A stretch of DNA of 64,000 nt from the NCBI RefSeq assembly GCF_028502605.1, contig NC_079236.1:1426001-1490000 (forward strand), read 5' to 3'. Positions within the stretch are counted from its first letter, which is position 1. The number at the start of each line of letters is the position of its first letter. Under the pieces are notes generated by a model. The model was given only the letters and a program-made list of their open reading frames with translations. It was not told the DNA's origin and made no database searches. Shown here in pieces: positions 43,399 through 56,686 of this stretch. The DNA is from Trichoderma breve. Its lineage: Eukaryota; Ascomycota; Sordariomycetes; Hypocreales; Hypocreaceae. The position numbers and the translations under genes are program-made.

Positions 43399-45803
43399 TC
43401 AGCTCGATCCGGATCCGTCAGTAATCTTGTGCCAGACTTTGTCTATTTCATTGGATAACCAGTCCCAGATACCCTTTAGCCCATCAGACCCCTCGTCGTC
43501 ATCGTCGTTTTCATCTCCCTTGTTGTCGTCACTAGGCTTCTCCGTGGGAGTCACTACTGCCTCGCTTGTAGTAGTGTGAGACGTTACAGATGTCGATGTA
43601 CTCGATGATATAGATGCAGAGGACGATGACGACAGAGCAGAAGAAGAAGAAGAAGTGGTGGGCTCAGGGGGCACTGAAGGGCGTTGAATATCCTGAGTCT
43701 TTACAGCCTGCGAAGAAGTCGTCGAAGTCAAAGTCGAAGTCGAAGCAACAGAATAAGACGTAACGGGATCAACGGGTACTTCAGGCTCATCTTCAGCCTT
43801 GTGAGTACCAATCGGCTTCAGAGGCAGCCGCAAAGTTCCATTGTTAGGCTTAGGCTTCAGCCCCAACGAGTCGCACAACAAGTTGTACACCTCAATATTC
43901 TCTAAATAAAGTATTAGTCGTTGTTATGATCATTCGAGGACACGCATCACTTACGGAATACATCAACTTGGCTATTCGCCGGGTGAGGAAACGCAGGGCC
44001 TCTAGCGATGAAGATGGCTCTCATAAGAGGGTGCTCGTGATCATATCCGTGCAAGCCGCGAGGATGATACACGAGCCCCTCCTTCTTCGCCTTCTCGACA
44101 TCGAATTCCTCCTTAGTGACAATGGCCCAGCCAGTCTTGGGGACAATCCAGAGCGGAGCGATGCGGTCGTTTTGAGAAAAGTGATAACGCTCTGGCATGT
44201 TCACATCACGGAGGTAAACTTCAAAGTTGGGATTTGACTTAGCCTTTTCTACCAGGCCGTCGTACAAACCTTGCAGGTCATCGAGGTTCTTGGGTCGAAG
44301 CCCATATAGAGGCCAGCCGTCAATGTGCTCAATCTTGGAGGTGTCGACGAGATCCTCCAGCTGCAGCAGTCGAGTTGTATCTGTCGTAGCCATACCATGG
44401 TCAGACACGACAATGACATTGACGATGTGTGTCAGGTTTCGTGCGTCGAGCCCCTTGAAGAGCTGGTCCATCATAGTATCTACCCTTTCGATGGTAGATC
44501 GAATCTCCGTGCTGTTTGGTCCGTACTTGTGACCATCGCTATCGACGTTGGGAACGTACGCAGCAATCAGCTGTGGTCGCAAGCCTTGAGCCTCGACAGA
44601 TCCGCTCTCTCTTCCGGGCAGGTCCAGCCAACCAAGAATCCGCGAAACCTTCTTGTCTAGACTCTCCTTGCCATTGTACTTGTCGACAAAGGTAGGCTCC
44701 AGGTGCAGAACATGTGCTTCGCTGCCTGGCCACATGTGAATCGCACTTCGAATGCCCTGCTTCTCAGCCGTCACCCAAAACGGCTCGCCACCCCACCACT
44801 TGGGGTCCAAGCTCCGAGCAGGATCGGTGTAATGGAACTCGGCCTTCAACTCGGGATCCCAAAATGTGTTGCCCACGATACCATGGGCCTCGGGATATAG
44901 ACCGGTGGCGAGCGTATAGTGGTTAGGAAAGGTGACGGAGGGGAACGATGGGTGCATCCACTTGGGGGAGACGCCCTCCTTCACAAAGGCGTTGAGCCTT
45001 GGCGTCAGTCCCCGCTGCAAAAAGTCGGCGCGGAAGCCGTCGAGGCTGATGATGATGGTAGTTGGCGCAAACAAGGCGGTGCCGTTGCTGGTGAGGTGCA
45101 TCTTGAAATTGGACTTGCGACCCTTTGACAGCTTCCAGGCGGCCAGAACCAGGATTGCGAATCCGATGGCGATCAGCGAGTGTATAAACAGCCAGCGGCG
45201 CCAGCTCCGTCCACGCTGTGACTTTGCTTGAGCAAACGCATTAAGGTTGCGGCGGTCGTACTCGTCGCTCTCGCTGCTGTCGCCGGTGGAGCTGCCTTCC
45301 TTCATGCCGCCCTCCTCCATCTCGTACATGAGTTCGCCATCTTCGCCATGCTGAGCCTCCTCCATGATCCTCTTCCTCTTAGTCTCCCTCCTTTCCCGCC
45401 TCTTCTGCTTCTGATTCTGCGCCAATCTCTTTTCAGACACAATGTTCTCGTTCGAGCTGCCCGCAGTCGACATGCTCCCCAGACTCGACTTTCGCCCCAG
45501 ACTCCTAAAGGGATTCGGCAGCGGCAGCGCCAGAGCCGACCCGCGGCGCACCAGCTCCTGTTTGCGCCTTGAGTCCGTCACCAGCTGGTCCAACTCCTCC
45601 TCCTCCATCAATACGATGCGGTCATGGGCCAGCAGCTCGCGGCTGTTCCTGGCGCGCTGCTGCAGCGCATCGTCCTCGCTGTCGGTGTCTTGGTCTCGGC
45701 TGTTAATGGATGACGCGTCATCGTCGTATGCGATCGGGGACAGCAGCGACGAGTTGTCGCGATCCCCCTTTGCCGTGCTTGTGTCGAGGAGATTGATCGA
45801 CAT
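43399..45803 (-). CDS. Type I nucleotide pyrophosphatase/phosphodiesterase, membrane-anchored
   Basis: Exons 45803-43955 and 43901-43399 give 783 residues. The protein belongs to the NPP family, metal-dependent hydrolases of nucleotide and other phosphodiester or pyrophosphate bonds. A hydrophilic N-terminal tail of about 200 residues is followed by one membrane helix (about 205-226, WLFIHSLIAIGFAILVLAAW), giving a type II topology with the catalytic domain outside the cytosol. Active-site blocks are ISLDGFRADF with SVTFPNHYT (nucleophile Thr and metal ligands), VPNVDSDGHKYG, VVSDHGMAT and GLHGYDHEHPLM. After the domain comes a Ser/Thr-rich low-complexity region with an acidic D/E run and a short amphipathic end. 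The acceptor chosen for exon 2 gives an unbroken FQNIEVYNLL join. The substrate cannot be predicted. Confidence 0.9.
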
Positions 45804-46870
45804 GTTGTTGCGGCCTCAGAGAAGCCCCTGAGGGTGGCGGAAATGCACTTTGAAGAAACGCAATTCAAGATATTAAAGAGACACGAGGTTCCCAGATCGG
45901 CCGAAATATCCACCGGCCCACTCAGGTGTCAAGCCAAATTGGGAACAGTCTGCAGGGTACTGCTCCCTGGTACTCCCACATGCTATTTCCGCAGCCGTTT
46001 GACTCCTACCCTATTACTGCATAGGACGTATTGTAATTTGCCCTGTAGAGCATCAACTTTGAAGACTTGTTTCAATCTTTTTTAATTTTACATAATTAAA
46101 TTTGACAGCTTCTCTTAAAGCTACGGACCCTCCATAGTATTTCATAAGTACTCGCAATGTCTTGAGGTTGCGCGCGGGGAAATTTACCTTTGGCATTGAC
46201 GCCACTCGTTATCCATCACGGTAATTCACAAGCAAGCAAAGAGCCAAAAAACAGGGGCCGTACAATGAATAAAGTGGGTAGAAACGGTACGAAGAAGAAT
46301 CATGAATAGCATCATAAAGCAGCTTCATCACTGCCTATCTGTATGTATCATTCGGATTTGTGACCTAGTCGTTTGCTCTCCTTCCTTCTCTTCTAAACCC
46401 GTTTGGCAAACTCGAGGATGCTCAGCAATACGCAAATCCATTTGCCTGCATACGTCACTGTATAAGCTGATGAGATTTTGATACCAGCCAACATTGTCTC
46501 GCCATTAACACTAATTTCTCACAAGACTCCTGTGAAATTGTTCGTGTACTCTAAACCTCTCCTCAGCCCTTCCTCCTATATGTACGTCACATCGTCGAGT
46601 TCAAATACCTTGTAGTGTATGTCATTGAACACGGGTTCATAATATATTCATCCGACATGTTAACCAAAAACCAAACCAGTTTCGCCATTGTTCCCAGATA
46701 ATATCCCTTTAAACACCCAAATTCACCGCTGAAAAGATTAAAGAGAGGGAGAGTGAGTTCCCGGGCCAAGATGTATGTAACCCAGAAAGAAGAAGAAAAC
46801 GCCGTCCTGCTGCGCCCAGTTTGAAGAAGATCAGCAGTTCAAACTACCAACAGCTCAACCTTGTAGTCAC
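45804..46870. other. Intergenic region
   Basis: About 1.07 kb between the phosphodiesterase start and the GH76 stop (same strand). It is AT-rich in the middle, with no gene, repeat or RNA recognised. Confidence 0.5.
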
Positions 46871-48819
46871 CTATCGCTGCCGTTGATCTTCAGAAGATGC
46901 CGCCGCAGACGACTCGGCCACAACAACGCTATTCCTGACGGACGGATTATGTGGCCAACCTATGGGCATGTTTGATAGCCGCCGTTGGCTTACTACACTG
47001 TGCCGGATCGAATCGGGGGTCACCATTACCGGTTCGCTGAACGGATTCTTTGAGCTGCTCTCTGATTCGCCGTTGTTGAGGATTGACTTTTCATTGATCC
47101 TGATTCCCTTTTCCTTGTTGCTTCTCCTTCTACCGGCGGCAGCGGCTGCAGCAAATCCTCCACCCGCAGCAAGAGTGGTGATGGCCGCAGAGGCAGAAGA
47201 CCAGAATCCTTTGAATTGAGCCACAGGCCCTTGAGGGGATGTCTCATCGAGGAAAATGAAACCCATGGCCACAACCACGGTAGCAATAGCTAGCAGTGTT
47301 AGGACAGCGGCACCAAACTTATCAGCGCCGGTAATGGGTTTATAGTCTGGCCCTTTTGGCTGGTTTCGACCAATGTCATCACCGCCGCCACCGGGATCTC
47401 CAACACTGGTGCCTCCAGTGTCTGCAGTCACCGGAGAACTGCTATTTAGAATCAAGTTGGACATGGTGATCTCGAGGGCTGCCATCTGCTGTCCGACTCC
47501 AGTCGTATTGTCGTATTTGCCATCGTACCAGATGAGGCCACACATCCGCTTATTCGCGCCGCCCTTGCATTGCTTCGCCGCGGCAACCGAAGACGCCCGT
47601 AGGTATGGATGGATAACATCGTACGTATGAGGCGCCCATTTAATCATCATTGTTAGCCAGCGCGTCAAATAAGCCTTGAACGAATGCTCATCAACGTTGC
47701 AAGTGTTGACCGATTCACAAGCGACTTCGGACATGATGTTGTTGTTGGGTCCTGTGAAGAACACCTTACTGCCCTCAAGGAGATTGTCCAAGCGGGTCTT
47801 CCACGTCTGCGACTCCGTCATGTTGTACATGGCGGCGGCACCGAGAATCATGCCTCCGACGTTGTAAGAGAATTGATAAGGGGTAAGAACAGTGCAGTTG
47901 GTTTCAATGCCGGCGCCGTCATAGACGGCCCAGTTCTTGGTGTTGATGAGCTTTGTGGCAATCATCCAATCCCACGTCTTGTCAGCCCAGTCAGCGTAGC
48001 TCTGGTTACCAGTATACAGAGCTAACCTCGCACCGAGAGCGAAGAAGCATGCTTGTGAAATTGAGTTCTATGCACCGTTAGTCTCAGGTATGATCTGATT
48101 GGCACATATCCCCACAGAGAGCAATCTCAATCTCAACCTACCTTGTAGTCATAGCCATTGTTCCACGTAAAGATTTGCCAGCGCAGGCCACCATTACAGT
48201 GCTCTGTATCCCATCGAGCGGCTTGTGTGTTGAAGACAGCTTGAGCGAGCGCCAGCCATTGTGGCTGATCAGCGGGCGGATCCGGAAACTTGTATTCGGC
48301 AGCCGACATGACGGAGAGACCCCAAAAGCCTTGGTCGTCGTTTCCCTCGGTTCGAGTTTGGTTTCTCGGCATATAGTCGTTGGTCTCGCCGACTTGAAAA
48401 AGGAGTGCTTGTGAAGTTAGGTCGTTGTATGTATCGTCGCCGGTATAATACCAGTAGTCGATAAGCGTCCCCATCATGGCACCAGCCTCCCACCCTGAGA
48501 GCACGCATCAGTGATGAGCCAAAGAATATGTGTAAAACAGCAGCGCAAAGAAGATACATACAATAGTATGGATCGGGAAGAAGCCCAGGGGTATTGCCGG
48601 GCTGGTTGCCGTTGTAGAATGACACCAAATCCGCGGCCATGTCCTTTGATACCGACTTGACAGAATCTACAAGCCCCAAGTTAGTGGCTGCATCAATTCC
48701 ACAACTGGTAGGATCAGCATTCTCATACCAGGCGAGTCTGGGTCTAAGTCATAAGCTGTGGTGAGCTGGCCGGCCGCCAGCAACAGCCCGACGGCCAAAC
48801 GACCAAGCAGTGATGACAT
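46871..48819 (-). CDS. GH76 endo-alpha-1,6-mannanase-like protein (Dfg5/Dcw1 family)
   Basis: Exons 48819-48729, 48666-48562, 48494-48142 and 48067-46871 give 581 residues. Family members act at the outer membrane face or cell wall and are thought to cleave or transfer GPI-anchored mannoproteins into the wall. A signal peptide (about 1-22) is followed by [20 protein letters not shown] and [12 protein letters not shown] across the second splice join. The catalytic Asp pair is D118-D119 in [23 protein letters not shown] lies further on, and several N-glycosylation sequons are present. After a Gly-rich linker there is a membrane helix (about 439-461, [20 protein letters not shown]). A second hydrophobic, Ala/Gly-rich segment and a hydrophilic, basic tail of about 80 residues follow. 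That layout differs from the GPI-anchor signal of yeast Dfg5/Dcw1. All introns are canonical. Confidence 0.9.
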
Positions 48820-51800
48820 GATTTATGACGGCGAAGGATATTCCAGATAGAACAGCTCAAAATCTGATACCGAAAGACGATCCCATGGGTCGGTGATGGC
48901 GAGCAAGTGGTCCGTCGATCGAGGCTGTATCGTGGCCCAGGTGGAATGCAGCCCGCTATAGCTCCAGATCCATCTATACGTCGCCTCGAGAGCTTGGGCA
49001 CCAACGTAGCGAACAGAGATTGGCGACGGCACAACACAACACACGAACACGGCAAGCGAGCGAACTTGAGCGAGAGACAAGGGATGGGATGGGGATATAA
49101 AGGGAAGAAAGAAAAAAAGGAAGAACTGGAAGAGACAGGCGGCACAGCTGTGGAGAAGGGAAAGACGAGGTGAGAGCGGTGGATATACGAGCTACGAGCT
49201 ACTGCATGTACTCTTTGTTCTCAACTCCAGAAGCGATCTGGCTGGGGGAACTGGCATCGGCTCCGGAAGCGCTTGCATCGCTCGAGCAGCGCAATTGACG
49301 CTTGCCTGACGTATTTGGGCTGGTACGAGGTTTGGGGCAAACAACATGTTGTACATACAAGCGAACAGAGCGCAGTATTTCGGGGGTACACGTCTGCGGC
49401 AGACTCTATGAGCAGGTACCTGAGAGCTACTTTGAGGGAGGGCATTGGAGCGAACGATTGAGTCTGTCGAGCTGGAGCTGGAGAGCGCCACGGAAAACCT
49501 TGGTTGCACCACTTTGCTGCATCGAACTATCACAAAGCGAATGGCCCTAGCTCGGTGCTGAGCCAGAACGGGAACCTGGCATGGTGGCCAGGGTCCCAAA
49601 TACGAGAGCTGCAAGCGGGCCAGCGCCTGAGCAATGACATCGGGGCCCCGCTGAGATCCGGAGCTTTTGTAGGTATCTACTCGTACTCGAATCCAGCGAC
49701 GAAGTTCTGGGGAAGAAGTACCCGTGGACGAGTAGAGAGAGTGTGGCGTCAACAAGGCCACTGCGATGTATCGCTGTTCTTGTTCTGGCGGCATCAGAGA
49801 GACGAGAAACGCTGCTTGGAGGTTGGCTCGATGCGGAAGTGGCCCGGACGGGAAGCATCGCCAAGGGCCGCTGGAAGGTTCGTCGCTTGTGTAGGTGCTG
49901 ACGGCCCTACTAGAAGAATAGAAGGATTATTACCTGACGATTATAAGCCAACGTCCCGTTACAGTACTCGTATAATCGTGGCTGGTCCCTGGGCGCGGTG
50001 GTTGGACCGTTGTGGTGATTCACTTCAGCCAAGCATGGGCAACCACACCAATTAGCACGCACTCGTAAGCTGCTTGTTGGTGGGAGAGGCAAAAGGGCAA
50101 AAAAAGCACCAATCCAATCTAGCCTAGTAATCGATGGACCCGAAAAAAAAAGGGAAAAGAAAAGGGAGCGGGGGACTGGGGATTAATAGACGGAGCACAA
50201 GCATCGCCCATGTTTTGTTTCTTCATGTCTCTCTTTTGTTGCGGCCGTCATACATGAGATAGGCAGCGGGCGATCGCTTATCGGTACCACCATCGATTTT
50301 CGATAGGGCGACCCAGCGTCGTGGCGTGTCTGGGCTCGACATGTGCATGATCTGCACGGATAAGCAGCCGACTACAGAGAACTAAAACTCCAAAACAACG
50401 GCCATCTCGAGATAAATTATACTGTACAAACGAACTGAAAATGAAATGTATTGTCCAGACGGATGCTGTAGCCGTGAATCCTCCTCCTTTCGCTGGTCAC
50501 GTTGGCGTCGGGCCTTTTCCCAACTACACAGGTCAGCAACCGTCTTCTTTCTTGGCACGCAAAAAGAACAGTAGCTGGACCAGGGAGTGTGGAGGCTACT
50601 GGAATACGATGTCGTTATGGGGTCGAAGCAATGCTACTTCGTACATTCAACCTACTGTATGTACGACCCAGGATTTGAGGTTTATTTGTCTTTGTCGTCG
50701 TCACTCACCGTTTTTATATACTACTACACGACGGGAGCACAGAGTACGAGTATAAACGGGAGGCAACAAGGGGGGCCATGGAGTTGACTCCAGCCCTGTG
50801 GGTATCTAAGGTATTTATGCCTATAAATACAGTGCCTTTAGTCACGATTCAAGCATCTGGAGGAGTCCACCAAAAACCTTCAAAGTTTAGCTGCGAGCGC
50901 TTACGAGTATGCCCCTCAGATACCCTGTAGAGCCTCGAGTTCAAGCGGCCTTTAACCGACACTGAAAAATATCCGCACTCAAGCAACGAATTTCGCTACC
51001 TGTATGTTGGCACCTCGCCCTCTGATAAGCTGATCCACAGTCTCTCGTAGCTACACAGGTACTGTACATTAGATGGAAGTGGCTTCGTAAAACACTGTAT
51101 AGAGTTTGGACTACACTGTCCGGATTGGGTGCTGCCGGAGCTGTTTGCGTCGCTGAACCCGGCCCGCCGTCCGCCATTGACTCCGCACAGGGACCAAATA
51201 CTACCGCTATTCTGCTCAATACTTTGAGTGGCTTTTCACTGCTGCTTTATTTAGATGCACAATAGAATATGGTGTAAATGAGAGGGAGATTGGCAGACTA
51301 GCCGCGCTCTCTCTAACGGGAATGCATCAAGTCGCGCTTCCGTTGACTTGCGATGAAACCAGCCTGCGACAGTGGTGGTGTTGTTCGGCTCCGAGCCAAC
51401 TGTGTCACGGTCTGTGCACATGTCCTGCGGGCTCGGCTTTGTAGCAACTACCGCTGCAATCGACAGCATCTGCAGCTCATCCTCTAGACGGCCCAAGCTC
51501 TTCAACGTGCTGCAGAAACCGTTTCTTCCTTTTGACTCCCATCGTCAACTCTTGGCTCAGCATCACCCGATGACGCTGCTTGGCCGCTGAACCGGTTTCT
51601 GACCGAGGGCGGCAGAATCACGTGTGCCCAGTGAGAAAGATGCGAGGAGCCACATTCTCTGGCGAGGCAGTGTGGCGGGGCAAAGTAGCGGTACAGGCGA
51701 CAACCATGTACCGCTCCGTACCTCTCGTCTGAACCTGTCCCGGAGGCTCAGGATGGCGACGCCGGTGGCTTCTCCGGGCTTTCCAGGGGAATTACAAATC

Positions 51801-52313
51801 GCTGGGAAAATAACAAACTTGCGTAATAGAACCAAGGCTTAGATGCGATGCGTATTATAGATTCATACAGAGATATCGGCTTACGCCTATTGTCCACCTA
51901 GGTAGTCAGCGGAAGGCATATTTCACCCATGTAGGCATATCACAGCAGTCGGCCTCCGTAATCCGCCAGACACTGGACGGGCGGTACCTGTGCAGTACCT
52001 GCTATCTACCTGTAACCCGTGAGGCTGGGGGCTCTTGGTTCCGCAGACTCCGCGCTGTCGTCAGCCGGGGGCAACGCCTCCAACAGGTATGCTCCCTAGT
52101 ACCTAGTCGAAGGGGCTATTCTGCGGACAAAACGTAAACTTGTCTTCCTCAAATTCCCTGCCCGCCATTACGAACCGCCGCCTTCTCCAAGCCGCTCCAA
52201 CAGCAAAACCACCTCCATCGTTGTCGCTCGAATCCGCTGCAAAGCTCCGATCGCTTTTTCGCCTGCGTTTTTCTCGTCCCAGTCTATTGTATTGAATACC
52301 ATATCCTGTCAAA
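48820..52313. other. Long divergent intergenic region, no gene supported
   Basis: About 3.5 kb between the GH76 and v-SNARE starts. Two overlapping long frames, 49192-49794 (-) and 49504-50055 (+), have translations without a domain or coding character. Purine-rich runs lie near 49095-49130 and 50130-50170. The left and right ends hold the two promoters. No tRNA or repeat was recognised. Confidence 0.5.
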
Positions 52314-52951
52314 ATGGCCGACGCTCCATATGATCCCTACGTTCCCAAGAACGGTGCCCCCGGAGAGGACAACTCCAAGACGGGCAACCTGCAGCGAGTA
52401 AGTTGGATTTACCGGCGAAAGACCCTCGTTTGAATGGATGGTGTTTGGTAGAAGATGGGATGGGAAAGAGTACAGGATCAGCGCAAATGCGGCTCTCTTG
52501 GTCTCTTCGTCCCATTTGGCTGCGCATCAGCTTGACCTCTTTGGATTTTATGGCAGACGTGCTGCATACGGCATGGCCATAAATACGGAATTCTGGAAAC
52601 GCAATGGCTTGGAAATCTGGGCACTAACGGTCGTTTCTCTTCTAGCAAATCGATGAGACAGTCAAGGTGATGCACGATAACATGAACAAAGTCGCGCAGC
52701 GTGGCCAGAACCTCGATGCTCTGCAGGACAAGACCAACAACCTGGCTGAGTCGGCTCAAGATTTCCGTCGTGGTGCCAACAGAGTTCGCAAGGCAATGTG
52801 GTGGAAAGACATGAAGATGCGAGTCTGTATTGTTGTCGGAATCATCCTCCTCCTAGTCGTTATTATCGTTCCCTCTGGTACGTTTCTGAGCGCCCTCGAT
52901 CATCCAAGTTAAATCTGCTGACCAGAGAATCTAGTTGTTGCGACACGTTGA
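52314..52951 (+). CDS. snc1: v-SNARE of the synaptobrevin/Snc family
   Basis: Exons 52314-52397, 52646-52877 and 52935-52951 give 110 residues. The protein is an R-SNARE on secretory vesicles that pairs with plasma-membrane Q-SNAREs to drive exocytosis. A short, Pro-rich N-terminus is followed by the SNARE coiled coil (about 29-85) with the zero-layer Arg at R47 (KVAQRGQNL). The [19 protein letters not shown] juxtamembrane block and a single C-terminal membrane helix ([17 protein letters not shown]) follow. The last exon is only 17 nt, adding VVATR. An alternative acceptor 8 nt upstream is out of phase. Intron 1 is long at 248 bp. Confidence 0.92.
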
Positions 52952-53990
52952 TGCCTCTCTTTCTTTTATTGGAGTACCTTGTTTTGTAACGTCAATGATG
53001 AACACCAGACGTCGTTCTTCGAAGCTTGAAAAAATGAGCTCGGGATCAAATGAAGGGTTACGAATTGTTATTGGATGTTGGTTCTGTAAATGATGGAGTT
53101 TTTCTAAGACACGCCTCGGACTATTTTCACGGGAGATGATGCTCTGAGTTCTCTCAGGCTGGGTTATGCGTATGATTTGCAGGCCAGGCGTTTATTCCGA
53201 CCAATGGAGATAATGTGTGCTCTCTCTGGTATTATAGGAATTATAATGAGTCGATGTCTGGTCACGTTATTATAAATTGGTCCACTGATACATTTGCTGT
53301 GATTTTCTGAAATGAAAATTCATTTTCACAAGGCTTTTGTGTTTTATACAAGTAATTGTTGGTGCTGCTGACTGTTGAAGATTTGAGGACCAGTATCAGT
53401 AACCTGCACTTGAGGTTAAACAAAATGGCAATACTCTTATGTACGAGTCAAGCTGGTCGTTCTTTATACGTCACGTCATTCTTTTATTGTCGACTTGTGC
53501 TTTCTCCACCGAGATTCATTAAAGGGCAACGATATGCGGCTCCAACACCAGTTACATTACTCTGGAGACAGGATTGATGTCCATGTGCTTAGGAGTACCG
53601 CCACATATTGACGTACCACCTGACGGCACTGTTGGTCAGTTTAGTACCTAGATAATCCTCTGCAGCCCTTTTACCAGTAGCGTATCATATTCTCCCCCTA
53701 GACTGGACAATCCGCCTATGCAACCAACAGCATTCATGTGCTGCCAACAGCTGAACATCTCTGTGTGATTGGGGCAGTCTCACCGCCTGCCCGCATTTGG
53801 TGAGCGGTTTCGGGGCGGGTTTTTTTCTGCCCCTCCCCCCACCGCGGCTGGCATTATTTGCTAGACTAATCTGGGTGACTCTTTTTATCTGATCTATCTC
53901 TCGCGCATCCTCAGTTTCTGATCCTTTGACCATTGCTCTTGCAAACTTGCAAACTCGCCGGGCCAATTGGGTCAGATATTCTTGGGAAAA
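52952..53990. other. Intergenic region
   Basis: About 1 kb holding the v-SNARE 3' end and the acetylglutamate kinase promoter. No other gene or repeat was recognised. Confidence 0.5.
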
Positions 53991-55701
<1,711 letters not shown>

Positions 55702-56686
55702 TCAACCCCATGACACCAAGTTTCAGGTCGAATGGCAACGATGAGGATTTGCTTCTGCGATGAGCACCAGCCCTTGGAGGAGGAAGAGCCTCCCTGAATT
55801 GCAAATGTGGCAAGGGCAGAAGGCAGAGAGGATTAAAATGTCCCTTTACGGAGTTGATCGGATCTCAGGGTATTGAGTCTAAGAATCAAAGGGGGGCTGG
55901 GCTAGAACCAGAGTGACTGGTTCACACCAATAGTGTATTTATGAGTACATCTTTTCTGTTTTTATAATGTGCTATATATTGTGACGTTGATCAACTGCGC
56001 CATAGATTTCTTGTACATCTCTGGCAGATATGTGATTACCGCCGTGTTGATGCTTCTTTACAGCGCTGAGTACTCGGCCTCGAGATTGTAGCTTGTCTGC
56101 ACTCCAATTTTTTCTATACGCAATGCTGTTATTTGCTTGGAATCAAATTGATGTTATTTGAAGTTGACAGACGAACACAGGATCAGCCTGATTTAATGTG
56201 TATGTTCAGCGGTCTAGTACAGCATTTGTTTCATGTATCGCCCTTATTTCCAGTCCTGCCAACAGAATGTACTCGCATTTACTCCTAAATACATGTATTC
56301 CTCATATATTCGTCGAGTACGGGGTACATACACGTTATGGATGCTGCTCCTACGCAAGGCAGCCTCCATCAAATCATTTTGCTTGGACCCCTGTTCATCA
56401 TCCGCTCAGCCCCAGCGCAGGGCGGCTATGCGCATCGCATTTGGCGACCAACAGCCAAAAGGATCAGCTGCGCGGTTGGGCTTTTTGCGCAATGGAAAAA
56501 CATCCGGGAATTGAGGAGGGAGTTTGTTTTGGTTTGTATTTTAGGTGTTGGTTGTGTTTCGCTGCTCAGTTTATTCGTTGTGGCATTTTTGAGATGGATG
56601 GGATTGCGATGACAGCATGAGCGCTGCCTGCGATACAAGTTATTTCAGAAATAAGTCCATGGTGAGGTATCTTTGCGCTATTCGGG
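55702..56686. other. Intergenic region upstream of the NLR gene
   Basis: About 1 kb. It contains no acetylglutamyl-phosphate reductase sequence and no partner gene for the NLR. Short open frames at 56198-56620 overlap and lack domains. Confidence 0.5.

Noticed and set aside
49192..50055. Two overlapping long open frames on opposite strands (200 and 183 codons)
   Set aside because: The translations have no domain, low-complexity shifts and no homology that I recognise. Open frames on both strands of GC-balanced DNA explain them.
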